Positions 32,608 through 43,297 are shown, counted from the first letter of the stretch. The stretch is DNA of 64,000 bases from Isoetes taiwanensis (GCA_021234155.1 JAJEKV010000021.1:17407710-17471709), one strand, 5' to 3'. Notes: generated by a model from the letters alone, not told the origin. Numbers and translations are program-made.

Positions 32608-34538
32608 TTATTTTGCTTGTTCGGCTATCTTCTCTATGGACTTCAGAACTTTATCCTTCATAGAGATTGGAATCTTCATGCACCCTTTTCTCGGATCCAC
32701 CTTGCCCTTTCTGGAGTTCCATGACATCAACACGGATTTTATTTCCACCCATTGGGCCGGATCACTTGCATCATACTTCCAATGCTTATTAAAACAATCT
32801 TTGTAGCGCTCTTTTTCAGTAATGACTCCTTTTTCACTTACTGGATGCCACCACTCCACACGTACCTTGTTTCTGTTAGGGTTATTAGCTTCCCTACAAA
32901 TACTCGAGATGGTATACCCTAACCAAATAGGATAAGTATCTTCATCTGATGGCCTGACGATCAAATATTGGCCATCCTTCAAATCCATCTTAGGATCATA
33001 TGGAGCAAGTCCATAATACTTGGGACGCTCTTTTCTAGGTCCAACATAGTGCTCTTCATCCTCTTCCACCTCCTCTTCAGATTCCTCAGTCATCAAGTGG
33101 ATCGGCTGCTGATCAGGTTGGAATTGACCATGGTCGAGCCTCCATCGACTTTGAGGTAGCCAACCCTCTCGAAGGATGCTACTACTCGTGTCCAAACTCC
33201 CTAAAAGTATATGAACTTCGTTCCAGTAATTTACAAGTGCTTCATTGCACGCTTTTCTCTCTGGTGCTATGTGTTTATCTGCTAAGGATTTCTCCCAGTA
33301 CTTTATATAATCCATTATCCCTTCCATAGTCCCTTCACAGTCCTTCACTTCTCATAATGGTTTCATAGCTTTAGGCTCTCCCGTCGGCACCATTGGTTCA
33401 CCTGCCACATCCTCTTTCCAAATCAATATGTCCTTATCTTCCGGTTTCCATACAGGATCTCCAGCCCTCATTATTGCATTATTGGCTTTCCATTCTTCAC
33501 CCAAAACCTAAATTGCAATGGAGCGCTATGCCCAATAAGGTCTTCACGAGCATAACCCTCTATGAACTCTTTCCACTCGGGGACTTCTTGTATCAATGAA
33601 CCAATAGGAGGAGGTGAAGAACACTGCTTAAATAGCTCCAAAAGCCTCGGATAGGTGGTGACGTTATTTTTCTGCAATTTGATCCTATAATGCCCAAACA
33701 TTGCATCAATGTCTTCGTGAGTGTGGCCAAGCATCAAGTAACCAACATAGACCATTTCAAACACTCCAACCCATGTAAGATACGACAAGTATGCAAACAA
33801 GTATCTATTTTTATTCTGGCAAGCACAATTGTCAAGTTGCAAGAGTAGCTTCTTGGGTAGTCGGCGCCCCGGTATTGGGTTCACATGAATTGAAGGTGCT
33901 GGCCCATTCATCTTTTTTATGGTCAAATCCTCTAGTTTCATGGGACCAGTGTCATGCAATGCCTTGAAGAGATGTTGCAATGGCTTACAGGAATGAACAT
34001 CTCCATTAAAACCATGTTCCAAACCTTCGGCATATGCCCAATAAGGTCTTCACGAGCATAACCCTCTATGAACTCTTTCCACTCGGGGACTTCTTGTATC
34101 AATGAACCAATAGGAGGAGGTGAAGAACACTGCTTAAATAGCTCCAAAAGCCTCGGATAGGTGGTGACGTCATTTTTCTGCAATTTGATCCTATAATGCC
34201 CAAACATTGCATCAATGTCTTCGTGAGTGTGGTCAGGCATCAAGTAACCAACATAGACCATTTCAAACACTCCAACCCATGTAAGATACGACAAGTATGG
34301 AAACAAGTATCTATTTTTATTCTGGCAAGCACAATTGTCAAGTTGCAAGAGTAGCTTCTTGGGTAGTCGGCGCCCCGGTATTGGGTTCACATGAATTGAA
34401 GGTGCTGGCCCATTCATCTTTTTTATGGTCAAATCCTCTAGTTTCATGGGACCAGTGTCATGCAATGCCTTGAAGAGATGTTGCAATGGCTTACAAGAAT
34501 GAACATCTCCATTAAAACCATGTTCCAAACCTTCGGCA
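32608..34538 (-). pseudogene. DUF7869-type element, 5'-truncated copy B3
   Basis: The best-preserved C-terminal half of family B. Reading leftward from 34528: MEHGFNGDVHSCKPLQHLFK, KLEDLTIKKMNG, HVNPIPGRRLPKK, the second acidic motif LLLQLDNCACQNKNRY, a hydrophobic stretch, GHTHEDIDAMFGHYRIKLQK, a FVEGYA-like region (FIEGYAREDLIGH) and, in the 33471-34022 frame, RFWVKNGKPIMQ. After a break near 33350-33480, a 246-codon frame (32608-33348) gives an acidic stretch, DPKMDLKDGQYLIVRPSDED and a C-terminal domain (VRVEWWHPVSEKG) ending EQAK. The N-terminal half with HDKIDQ is missing, so it cannot work alone. A 506-bp segment is duplicated in tandem. Its left breakpoint ACCTTCGG coincides with the start of dispersed-duplication copy 2. 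Confidence 0.75.
33527..34538. repeat. 506-bp tandem duplication inside B3
   Basis: 33527-34032 and 34033-34538 are aligned copies at a constant offset of 506, with only a handful of base differences (for example AAGCATC/AGGCATC near 33733 and 34239, and ACGTTATTT/ACGTCATTT). Each holds the QLDNC and GHTHEDIDAMFG motifs, so the catalytic-core half is present twice. Low divergence points to a recent event. Confidence 0.9.
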
Positions 34539-35970
34539 CTATTTTATGTATAAGGGGAATGTCACTACCTGTTGACACCTCCAGAAAGTCACTCACTTTA
34601 ACATCATTGCTTTTATCTGCCACATAAACCACTTTCCACCCAACTACTAGATGCAAATTACTTCCCTAAACTCGTATAACCTTCCTTCTTATACCACCTT
34701 ATGTGCAATAAAGGGAAATCCCACAAAATCTGCCACAGTTGCGCATCTTCTGTCTGTCAACCACTATTCCTATCAGAGCTTTACACGTCTTCTGTCTGTC
34801 AACCACTATTGGGTAATATACGACAACATTATATAGCTTTCTAGAGTTCCGTGAGACAATTGTGCTTTGTAAAATAGCCTTAATTTCATTAATGAAGAGG
34901 GGGTTAATGCTCCTCTTGAGTATATTAGGGCTTCATAATGTCAATACCTTTTCTATCACCTCGAAACATATCCTAAACATCTTGGTTCGGGAAACTTTTC
35001 CCTCCTAAAAGGATTTTTTCCGTTGGATTGTGGACAAACCTGTCAAGAATCGTTCTTGGCCTCCAGTTTCCGACAAAATTAAAATGATTTGGTGAAGATA
35101 TGAACTTTGTCTTTGATTTGAACGAAGCTGATGCTTCCTAAACATCTTTAGCCGCAAATCTTGGAAATAGAGGAGATTTTCAAGTACCTTTAGCCACAGG
35201 TCTTGGAATAGCCACAGATTTTGGGATTTTGTCACTCTGAATCCCTTTTATGTATTACTGATTTACAATTTCTACCCTATAAATGGCGAATTAGAGCCTT
35301 TACATACCATACAAATTAGACTTCTAGCCTATAAATCGTGAAACAGAGCCTCTAGAAGATCCGGCAGCTTTAAATCCTTCCTACCTACTTCCGAAAATAT
35401 GAAAATTTTAGACTCCAAGTGATTCGGCAGAAATTAATACGACGTGTTAAATTTTGATTTCAAGCGGTAGGTTACGCTTAAAGCACGGAATTTCCCGAAT
35501 GGAGCTAAACATGATTAAAAAAGTTTTACTTTCTGAACATATATAAATATTGTAGGATGATTCTTCTAACATATATTTCAAGATTTCTCCCTATAATTGC
35601 GACGCTTCAGACGTGTACAACACTTCTATTGATATTTTCTTGTCAAATATTCACTGGCTATGGCATATTTAGGGACTGTGGCATCTAGAGCATAGCGCTC
35701 CTGCTCGCTTTTACATCCTTTTTAGATTAATTGTTGCAGAACAGATCTGGCTCCTTGAATGCACTAAGTTTTTCTGTTGATTGAGCAGCTTCGGATCTAT
35801 TTTATGCCCACAATGATGAAAAACCAGACAAGATCAATTTCTTGATGTGTTATCATTGCAGAATACATGTACTTATAGACACGTATCAATCCTTTTGAAA
35901 TTTTAAACCACGGTTAGTTTTTAAACCACAGTTAGTTTAGTTGTGCACATTTATAGACACGTATCAATCC
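34539..35970. repeat. Dispersed duplication, copy 2
   Basis: The counterpart of 25719-26609 plus 31316-31725. It lacks the MITE and the Helitron but contains a 524-bp insertion with its own 8-bp duplication. Only two 42-bp units remain (copy 1 has three). At the right end GACACGTATCAATCCTTTTG occurs twice (about 35879 and 35956), a small local duplication. Confidence 0.85.
34981..35504. mobile_element. 524-bp non-autonomous element, hAT-like
   Basis: Flanked by CTAAACAT on both sides (34973-34980, 35505-35512). Copy 1 has a single CTAAACAT at 26576-26583 and no insert. The ends are imperfect inverted repeats: CTTGGTTCGGGAAA on the left, CTCCATTCGGGAAA as reverse complement of the right. An 8-bp duplication is typical of the hAT superfamily, though these ends do not match the best-known hAT consensus. 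Inside is a short repeated motif (CAAATCTTGGAA / CAGGTCTTGGAA). It encodes nothing recognisable. Confidence 0.75.
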
Positions 35971-36291
35971 TTTTGAAATTGGCCAAGCTAGGGTGTCTTA
36001 CATTTGGCCAAATGTAGAGTAAGAGATGTATCACATTTCAAATACATAACCGTTTTTTCAGTATGTACATAATAGCTATATTAAGGAATCTTTTTTTTCG
36101 GAATTACTTGCCACGTCAATTAAAACGCAATCATGAAGCAGATTTCAATTCCCGCGGCTCTAACCACTCCAAGAAACGCCTGAACATTAGGAGAATTTCC
36201 CACTTTCTGGCTAAAACTTTGCCCAGCTCCAGGATTTTCCTCCTTCTTGCCAGAATTCCTCCATCTAACCCTAAACCACGCAAGAACCATA

Positions 36292-36728
36292 ATGAACAAT
36301 GAAGGAACAGAAATAGCGCAAGAAGATTGCAATATCGGGAATGTGACAAAGAAAATGAAGCGTAAGATTGATGAAATTTGTAAATTTATATATGATCAGA
36401 TTCAAGATTTACGTCCTGTGCAAAGGAGAGCTCTAGCGTTGAAAAACTGTTTCGGGATGAAAGGCGCACTTCTTTTGAACCCGCCATTGGAAATCCAAAT
36501 AAGAAGCAATTGTGAAGGATACTATGCTACAAAATATCCGTGGAAGGTCGGGGAAGTGAAACAATAAATAGCAATGATAAATTAGCGCCTAAGCATTCCC
36601 TGTTATCAATGATTGTTGGTGAGAATGGAAAACTCAAGCAAAAAGGAGTAGCCTTAATTCTTCAAGTGCAAGCAAGAAACCTCACAAAAGCTGCAATTAG
36701 AAGAAAGCGGATGTCATTATCGTGCTAA
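36292..36728 (+). pseudogene. Unrecognised ORF remnant
   Basis: An ATG at 36292 opens a 91-codon frame to 36567. It has a charged helical start (KKMKRKIDEICKFIYDQIQD), then LRPVQRRALALKNCFGMKGA. A second frame continues to 36728 (KQKGVALILQVQARNLTKAA, IRRKRMS), suggesting a frameshifted single protein. I do not recognise the family. It lies 1 kb upstream of A2 on the same strand and may belong to that element or an independent one. Confidence 0.35.
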
Positions 36729-36729
36729 T

Positions 36730-37704
36730 ATGTGGGCACCGGCAGAAGGCAACCCAGGCGCACATGCTTAGGAATCAACCAAACAGTTGGTAAATGAGTT
36801 TTGGTTAACCCACACAAAACTTCTCCGGCACGGGGATGTCGGGAAGAAAAGGACACTTCCAATCCAGTTTTTGGACATGCCCCAGGTCAGTTTTACGTCT
36901 TTTAATCCTCTTTTTTGCAAGCTTGATAGAAGCTAGCTTCTATGCATCCTGGATAAGTTTAGTAATCCTATTTGCATTCCATGCAAGGGATGTATCTGAT
37001 ATACATTGAAGTACATCCAACTCTGAGAATTATATTTTTACACTTGAGGTCTTGAATGAGCTATGTTTAAAAGGAAAAGTACTTGGATGTACTTCCAATT
37101 ACATCCAATGTGGCATAAGGCAGAAAATGTGTTGAAAGTCAGGCTGTGTTTTTATAGTCTTGATTTTTGTAGTTCCCAAGTACATTATAGTACATTTTAA
37201 GCTTTCTTGATCTCAAGATAGTTTTGAAAGATAGGGTGATACATAAAAGTATTTAAATGTACTTCCTTCCATAAGACAAGTATTGAATACATACATCTGT
37301 AATACAGTGACACTGTCTGTGACCTGGTTACATATTGAGTTTTTTATGTACATCTGGAACTCTTTGGAGTACATTCTGTATATATTTATACATATCATGT
37401 ACATAGTATGTACGATGTTGTGGTATAGTAGGGTGAAAGCATGTTGTAGTGGAACACCCTGGGTGTCCCCCCTGTCCCCCCTAAAAATGTGGTGGAAGAT
37501 TCAAATTTGTGGTGCGATTTTAAATGTTTGTTTGGCGCCTAGTGCATGTACTGCCCGGATTCAATCATTTCTTGAACTGCAACAACCCGATTTCTACGCC
37601 ACCCGTCCCATTCCAATTTCCTACGCCACCCGTCCCATTCCAATCTCCACCGAACCGATTTCTAAACCCACGACCCACCCGCGCCTTTCCTGAAGCACAC
37701 GGCT
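36730..37704. other. Gene-free stretch with GTACAT-rich motifs
   Basis: No gene seen. Between about 36990 and 37400 the hexamer GTACAT and related strings (AAGTACATCC, GGATGTACTTCC) recur on both strands at least ten times, as in subterminal repeats of some DNA transposons. At 37600-37640 a roughly 25-bp unit with CCGTCCCATTCCAAT is duplicated. Confidence 0.4.
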
Positions 37705-37902
37705 ATGGCGCTTAATCCGGTTGTGGATCAATCCGGTTCATACTTTGAATCATTTAATTTGGAAGCAAATCTGCCTAAAATCTCAAACCGGAGCACAAGT
37801 AAGAGAAAGAGAACTCCAGAACAAGAACGGGATCATAAAAGACGCCAAAGGAAAAGAAAAAGGGAAGCTAAAGAAGAATTAGCAAAAATTGCATCAGCAG
37901 AG

Positions 37903-37941
37903 GAAGGAAGGAAGGAAGGAAGGAAGGAAGGAAGGAAGGAA
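37903..37941. repeat. GGAA microsatellite in A2 coding exon
   Basis: About nine GGAA units, read in frame as repeated GRKE. The following 23 bases (37942-37964) are identical to 32051-32073, where they also follow GGAA units. Confidence 0.8.
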
Positions 37942-38744
37942 GTATATTTTAACGTCCGCGGAGGAGGATCCACCAGAACGGCCTCTACTAGGCGTCGGAT
38001 GGTATTAAAATTGCTATCTTCATTTCATAGCACCACTAAAGGCTTACCGTGGTGATAAGAAAGAGGTTTTAACGAGATTTTTCTCAGGATGACACAATGG
38101 GCCGCACTTGGTGAAGAGTCGAAAAGATTTGCAAGCCAAGAGCATTGTGGTCAAGAACCTCGTGGCTTCCATTCAACTTGTGAAGAAGTCTAACAAACAA
38201 TGACGTTTAGCAGCCCAAGAGTAGTTGCCTTGCTATGGCCGTAAGAGGAAGCATTAATACCGAAAGTGCTAATCCTGGCCGGTGCTCTGGTTTTGGTAAA
38301 CTGCCGGGTGTTCATCCTAGGAATCTTACCAAAGCAAAATTGAAGAGGGAAGAGATAGATTGCAAGGGGGAAATGGGTTTTGTACAAAAGAGTTAGAAGA
38401 GCAGATGCAATTCCCAATTCGGTCATAGAACTTGTGCAGCAATTTTGGACCGAAAACAGTAGGGTCTCTCCAAATGCAAAGGATGTTAAATTCATAAGAT
38501 TGGAACGAAATGTGATCATGCCACTCACTATCTGGAAGAATCACAGGTTATTTCATTTCTTCATCTTCACCACATTTTTTATTGTTAATGTGGTATGTTA
38601 TATGTGGTTAGTGATTGCATGTGATATGTGGTTGGTGTGGTTAGTGATTGCTCGTGGTGTGTGGTGCCTATTAATGCTTTGTGATATATGATATGTCTTT
38701 GCCTAGTGTGGTGAGGCACGTGGTGTAAAAATAAATGTTTGTAA

Positions 38745-39300
38745 ATATATGCTTTGTGGTGCCTAGGTGAATAACATGATGTAAAATACATCTTTGTAAT
38801 ATATGCTATGTGGTGCCTAGTGTGGTGAAAAATATGGTGAAAAATAAATGCTATAAATATATCGCTTTGTGGTGCCTAGTGTGGTGAATAACATGGTGTA
38901 AAATAAATCTTTGTAATATATGCTATGTGGTGCCTAGTGTGGTGAATAACATGGTGTAAAATAAATCTTTGTAATATATTCTATGTGGTGCCTAGTGTGG
39001 TGAAAAATATGGTGTAAAATAAATCTTTGTAATATATGCTATGTGGTGCCTAGTGTGGTGAAAAATATGGTGTGCAATAAATTATGTATTATATGCTTTG
39101 TGGTGCCTAGTGTGGTGAATAACGAGGTGTAAGATGAATGTCATGTAATATATGCTATGTGGTGCCTAGTGTGGTGAAAAATATGGTGTACAATAAATTA
39201 TGTATTATATGCTTTGTGGTGCCTAGTGTGGTGAATAACGAGGTGTAAGATGAATGTCCCGTAATATATGCTATGTGGTGCCTAGTGTGGTGGAAAATGT
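38745..39300. repeat. Ten-unit satellite of 54-59 bp in A2 intron
   Basis: Each unit contains TGTGGTGCCTAGTGTGGTGA, then AATA(A/T), then an ATAAAT tract and TAATATA. About ten units are present. The last four alternate between a 57-bp type (TACAATAAATTATG-like) and a 59-bp type (GAGGTGTAAGATGAATG), forming a two-unit higher-order repeat. The array lies between the exons homologous to A1 exons 2 and 3. Confidence 0.85.
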
Positions 39301-39776
39301 AGTGTGCAATAAATATCTTCGATCACCTTGTTATCTTCCTTGCAGCTTGCAATTGTTCAGGAAATTCAAGACGGAACATCCTAGTGTTATGATCAAACAG
39401 AGGATGTTTGAAAATTTGAAACCATGGTTTGTTGTAAAATTAAAGGACTTCAAATAGTTCTTTGTATATACCATGTTAGAATGCAGATGCTAATAGATGG
39501 CTTCAATAGTATGAGAACTAAGCACCCAAAAAGTTGCAGTTGCACTTGTCAGCTTTGCAGGTCAGACATATATGGTGAATGCAGGGCGTCTGAATACAAA
39601 ATAAGTAGCACAAGAAGTCTGTGGCAGGGAATCTTATGTGAGAAAACTAGCTTCCAACCTTACCATAAGAGGGAATGCATTCTGGGTGAGTGTAAAGAGT
39701 GTGGGATTAAGAAGTTCCCTATCTGCCCACATGAACAATCTAGTGATAGTGGCATGGTGAAGTGGGAATACCTAGA

Positions 39777-40097
39777 GGGCATAAGCATGCTACAGGTGTC
39801 CACTTTTGGAACCTGCCAAAGTACCTACACTGGGTACTTTAGAAATGGGTACTGTTTTCTTATTCTTTTTATCAAAACTAATTCAAAAGTCCAAAATAAA
39901 AGTCAAAAGCATGCTAATGTTGAAGGCCAAGATAAAGACAGTACTATTGGAGGTGAAAATGAATGAACCCAATTTAATACTTATTAGTTATTGAGCCATC
40001 ATATAAGTACCCAGTACCTAGTATTGGGTACTTTTTTAGGTAGTTTTATGGTCCCTAAATAATACTTTTTAAGGTACACTGTAACATGCTTATGCCC
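39777..40097. mobile_element. 321-bp MITE inserted in an A2 exon
   Basis: The termini are GGGCATAAGCATGCTACAG on the left and, as reverse complement, GGGCATAAGCATGTTACAG on the right. TAGA flanks both sides (39773-39776, 40098-40101). Without the insert and one TAGA the flanking exon reads continuously through VKWEYL and DYEKIV. The inside holds further inverted GGGTAC/GTACCC motifs. The superfamily is uncertain because a 4-bp duplication is unusual; the GGG start recalls the PIF/Harbinger-like MITE at 26.2 kb. Confidence 0.75.
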
Positions 40098-41639
40098 TAG
40101 ACTATGAAAAAATTGTATTCAGAGATGGCAGCAAGAAGTCTAAGCTCGTTCACCAACACAATGAAACTGCAAGTCTTCCACTGGTGAACAAAATGTTGGA
40201 GAAGCTTCCAAAATTTCCTTTACACAACTTCAGATATAAGTGGCAGGCAGGCCAGTACAAAGAACTCCTTGATAACTTGCCTGGAGATGCTTACCTATCT
40301 GTGGTTGACTTCGCAGAGAATTATACTTTTAAGGAGCAGAATGAAGTTCAGTCCATGCGCTGGGTCAACAACCAGATAACTATATTTGTTCAAATAACCT
40401 ATCAAAGTTGATCCACGCACGCAGACACCATTGAGAAGGAAACACACCGGGTGGCCGGATGATAGGGAACATGACACACTTTTTTTGTTCAACATTGTTT
40501 TATGAAACATTTTGAGTGCTTAAAGCGTAAAGGCAATGTCCCCAAACAAAGACTATGTATTTTGGAGATGGAGGCCGCATCACAATTCAAAGCAGCCGGA
40601 TCATTTTATTTTGTTGGAAGGTACGGTTGTGATATCTGAGAGGTCAACATGATGTGGAACTTCTTTGGATCAAACCATGGAAAAGGTGAACATGATGGGA
40701 AGGCAAAGCCAGAATTGAAAAAGATGGATACGAGGTCTACGGCTTAAACATCCCCGACATTAAACTAGATAATGCCCATGATGTGGTGAAAATTGCAGAG
40801 AAACAATTTCAATGTGGTACATCCGAATGGATTGAAAATGGAAGAAAAGTTCGGGAGATACCGGGAAATAAAACCCGAGGATATCAACAGAAAAAGGCTT
40901 GGGGTGCGAGAGACAATTCCTTAAACCGGGCAAATTCAATCACCCATGGATTCAAGATGAAATCCAATGACTACATACCGTAAAGCTATCATGTTTTTTG
41001 CAGCAATTGTTTGGATGGAAAATGGGACATGTGTGAGAACAAATTGTATGTAGATGAATGGAACCTTGTAGTCGTTGAACCATCCTCCAATGTTCATGCG
41101 GATGTGGAAGAGACCCGCAAGTCTACCAGGCCACTATACTCAACCTTGGCAAATGTACTTGTAGAAGCACTTAGAGAAGGAGACAGCTTTGCAGTTGCGC
41201 TTCTTTGCACCTAAAGGGAATGAGAAGGATTCTGTATTTTGGATGTTGCTATGCACCAAGCCAAAATTTGAAGTTGAAAATGACTTCAAGCAGAACGGAA
41301 ACTTGTTTATGAGAGGTGAAACCGTTGTGGAGGGCATTTACTATAGAAAGAAGCCTCGGTCAAAGGTGATGTATGAGTTGTTGACAAACGAGCCAAAGTC
41401 ACTTGTATTCTCTACTCAAATTTGTGCTATTCGAAGTTCCCATACTGCCAGATCAAGAAAGGTGCTCGAACTGCTTACTGTGCTAGACCAAAGTCAGATG
41501 AGGAAAAGATTCTAGAAAACTTGCCCGAGGTTTTATCTGATGAAGATAGCATGTCTGATGAAGAATAGTTGAACACATTCTTACAGGTTAGGAAATGATT
41601 CAGAAATTTTGAATATATGTTGTTGTGTCTTGCCTTGTT

Positions 41640-41900
41640 TGGGAATAATATAAGAAACTCAATTCCATGCTCAATTGTATATATTTTTTTTTTTTTTGAG
41701 TGAATGGGGTTTTTTCATTAATTATAGAAAAAGGTACAACATAGTGAGTGAGCCTTTATAGGTAGGCTACTCATGATAAAGCATGCAAATAAATACAAAT
41801 GAAGTAGGTCTTTGTTGAAAGCACAAAGCAATGTTTTATAATAACTTGAGTAGTTGTGATATGTGTTATCGCAACAGAGTGAGCGCAGACCAATTCTACT
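41640..41900 (-). mobile_element. Possible LINE/SINE 3' end
   Basis: On the minus strand, AATTAATGAAAAAACCCC then ATTCACTC is followed by a run of about 15 A (41685-41699 as T on plus), the usual look of a plant non-LTR retroelement 3' end. The 5' boundary and target duplication are not found. Confidence 0.35.
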
Positions 41901-42022
41901 TGAGAAAAGATGTAGATGTTAATAAGATGCAGAAGTTATATGCAGATCTGTTTCTTGTCAAAAAAGGGAGAGGTGCAAGTCAATGATGTGGAAGAGTGGG
42001 GTGATTTGTGTGGTACAGGTGT

Positions 42023-42740
42023 TTAGGAATTCATGGTGAGTTTGGAAATTAGGGTTGAAGTATAAGAGTGTTGCCATTTCCCCGGTTTAGCTCGATGAAT
42101 CACTGTCTGCGCATTGGTAGTGGACATCAAAATTATCAAAGTGCCATATGCATCCGCCGGGCTTTGCGGATGATAATAGCATTCCCCGTAGTACTCAAAC
42201 TGGCGACTGTCATTCTCTGTTGTTGCTTTCCATGAACCACCATATTTGATGCATAAGATATGTGCCTCTGCGGTAATTCTATAGCCCATTCTAGTTCATC
42301 ATCGGGGATATCAATTATATCTATATCCGTGATGCCCTAAGCTGCCTACTGTCCACATGTCATGAGTGTATTGAATATCGTGTACCAATCTCTCGCCAGG
42401 AACAATCTATATTCTCGCGGGTTCCATCGAAGTTCCAATGTATCCGCTAAGGTTCCTCATGTAATCTCCGAATAGTCAGTATGTTTGTGGGGACTCGGAT
42501 TGTTGGTATTCAAAATCGAGGCAAATTGCTCGTCCAAGATGCTCGCCCGGTGGTCTCGGAAATAGAGGAACTGGTACACCATTAGCATCCAATCTTGGCG
42601 AGTTTGAGATCCTCTTTGATCCGGAGAGTGTATCCCGGTTTGGAGCAAAGTAGCTGAAGTGGTTCATATCTTTTGACAGAGGATCTTGGGATCGAGATGG
42701 AATGCACTTAACGTGAGAGTAGAGCGTCCCTTTGAGCAAA
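42023..42740 (-). pseudogene. Broken minus-strand gene, unknown family
   Basis: Two or three consecutive minus-strand frames appear to belong together. The first (42476-42739) has MLKGTLYSHVK, DMNHFSYFAPNRDTL and GVPVPLFPRPPGEHLGRAI. The last (42023-42289) has MGYRITAEAHILCIKYGGSW, FEYYGECYYHPQSPADAYG and ends LTMNS. The region between them contains stops. Composition and segment length look protein-like, but I recognise no domain. It sits between A2 and other unknown minus-strand ORFs. Confidence 0.35.
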
Positions 42741-42811
42741 CAGGAAGGAGCATGAAATTGTGAAGGAGCGAAAGAGAATTTGAATTTAGGGCTGACGGGC
42801 CATGTAAAAGT

Positions 42812-43297
42812 TTATTTTTTTTGGGAAAATTCGCCATAAATTTCACCACATGTGTCACCACATGTTTCACCACATGTCTCACCACGTGTTTCACTTTCTG
42901 TCTCTTCCCCCGAGACAGAGATCCTTCTGAACAGCTTTTCCACTGAAATGCTTTCCTTTTCCTTAAATTCTCTCGGTCCCATCAATTCCTCTGTCCTACC
43001 AGATGCGACTGCATTTGAACTGACGAAATTGTTTGTGCTCGTGTTCTCCTTCTGTTTTCTTCCGCCATAGCTGGATTGGGATAAGCCAATGTCTGCATGC
43101 AAAACTAGATTTAGAGTTTCCCCCCAATGCTTCCTGCACAGCCAGCTTTTGAATGATTGACCTTGCATTTGATGTGACAGATTTCCAATGATTCTCTGTC
43201 CCATTCTGTTCATCCTTAATGTAATTTTTCTGTGTGTCACTATCACCCTGTCAATTAAACAGTGAGAGATTGAAGAGTGAAGATTTATATTAAACAT
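42812..43297 (-). pseudogene. Open frame of unknown function
   Basis: The 161-codon minus-strand frame ends in a repeat-derived tail (ETRGETCGETCGDTCGEIYG) encoded by the TTCACCACATG minisatellite. An acceptor-like TTGACAG near 43251 opens an alternative frame reading GDSDTQKNYIKDEQNG and ENHWKSVTSNARSIIQKLAV to a stop near 42998. That frame looks at least as protein-like. I cannot decide between the two and recognise neither. Confidence 0.3.
42838..42895. repeat. CACCACATG minisatellite, short copy
   Basis: About five tandem 12-bp units of the type TTTCACCACATG. The same motif recurs at 44880-44935 and in the large array at 60.9-61.4 kb. Confidence 0.75.

Larger units (their letters stand above)
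37705..41568 (+). pseudogene. Transposase-like gene, family A copy A2
   Basis: A diverged, broken relative of A1. In order: a basic exon from ATG 37705 (KRKRTPEQERDHKRRQRKRK), then FWTENSRVSPNAKDV (about 38440), an intron filled by a satellite, LFRKFKTEHPSVMIKQ (about 39350), a Cys module (CSCTCQLCRSD, then ECKECGIKKFPICPHEQ), and KWEYL interrupted by a 321-bp MITE. The sequence resumes DYEKIVFRDG, then NFRYKWQAGQ, the motif VVDFAENYTFKEQNEVQSM (about 40305), a decayed SQFKAAGSF (about 40580), MWNFFGSNHGKGEHDG (about 40652) and a C-terminal region with EGDSFAVALL and GIYYRKKPRSKVMYELLTN. The three acidic motifs align with those of A1. Stops and shifts occur at about 40410, 40645 and 40745. 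Trp before NFFG is kept here, which shows that the TAG in A1 is a mutation. Confidence 0.7.

Noticed and set aside
38745-39300. CRISPR-like array
   Set aside because: The units are continuous tandem copies without unique spacers, inside a plant transposon intron.
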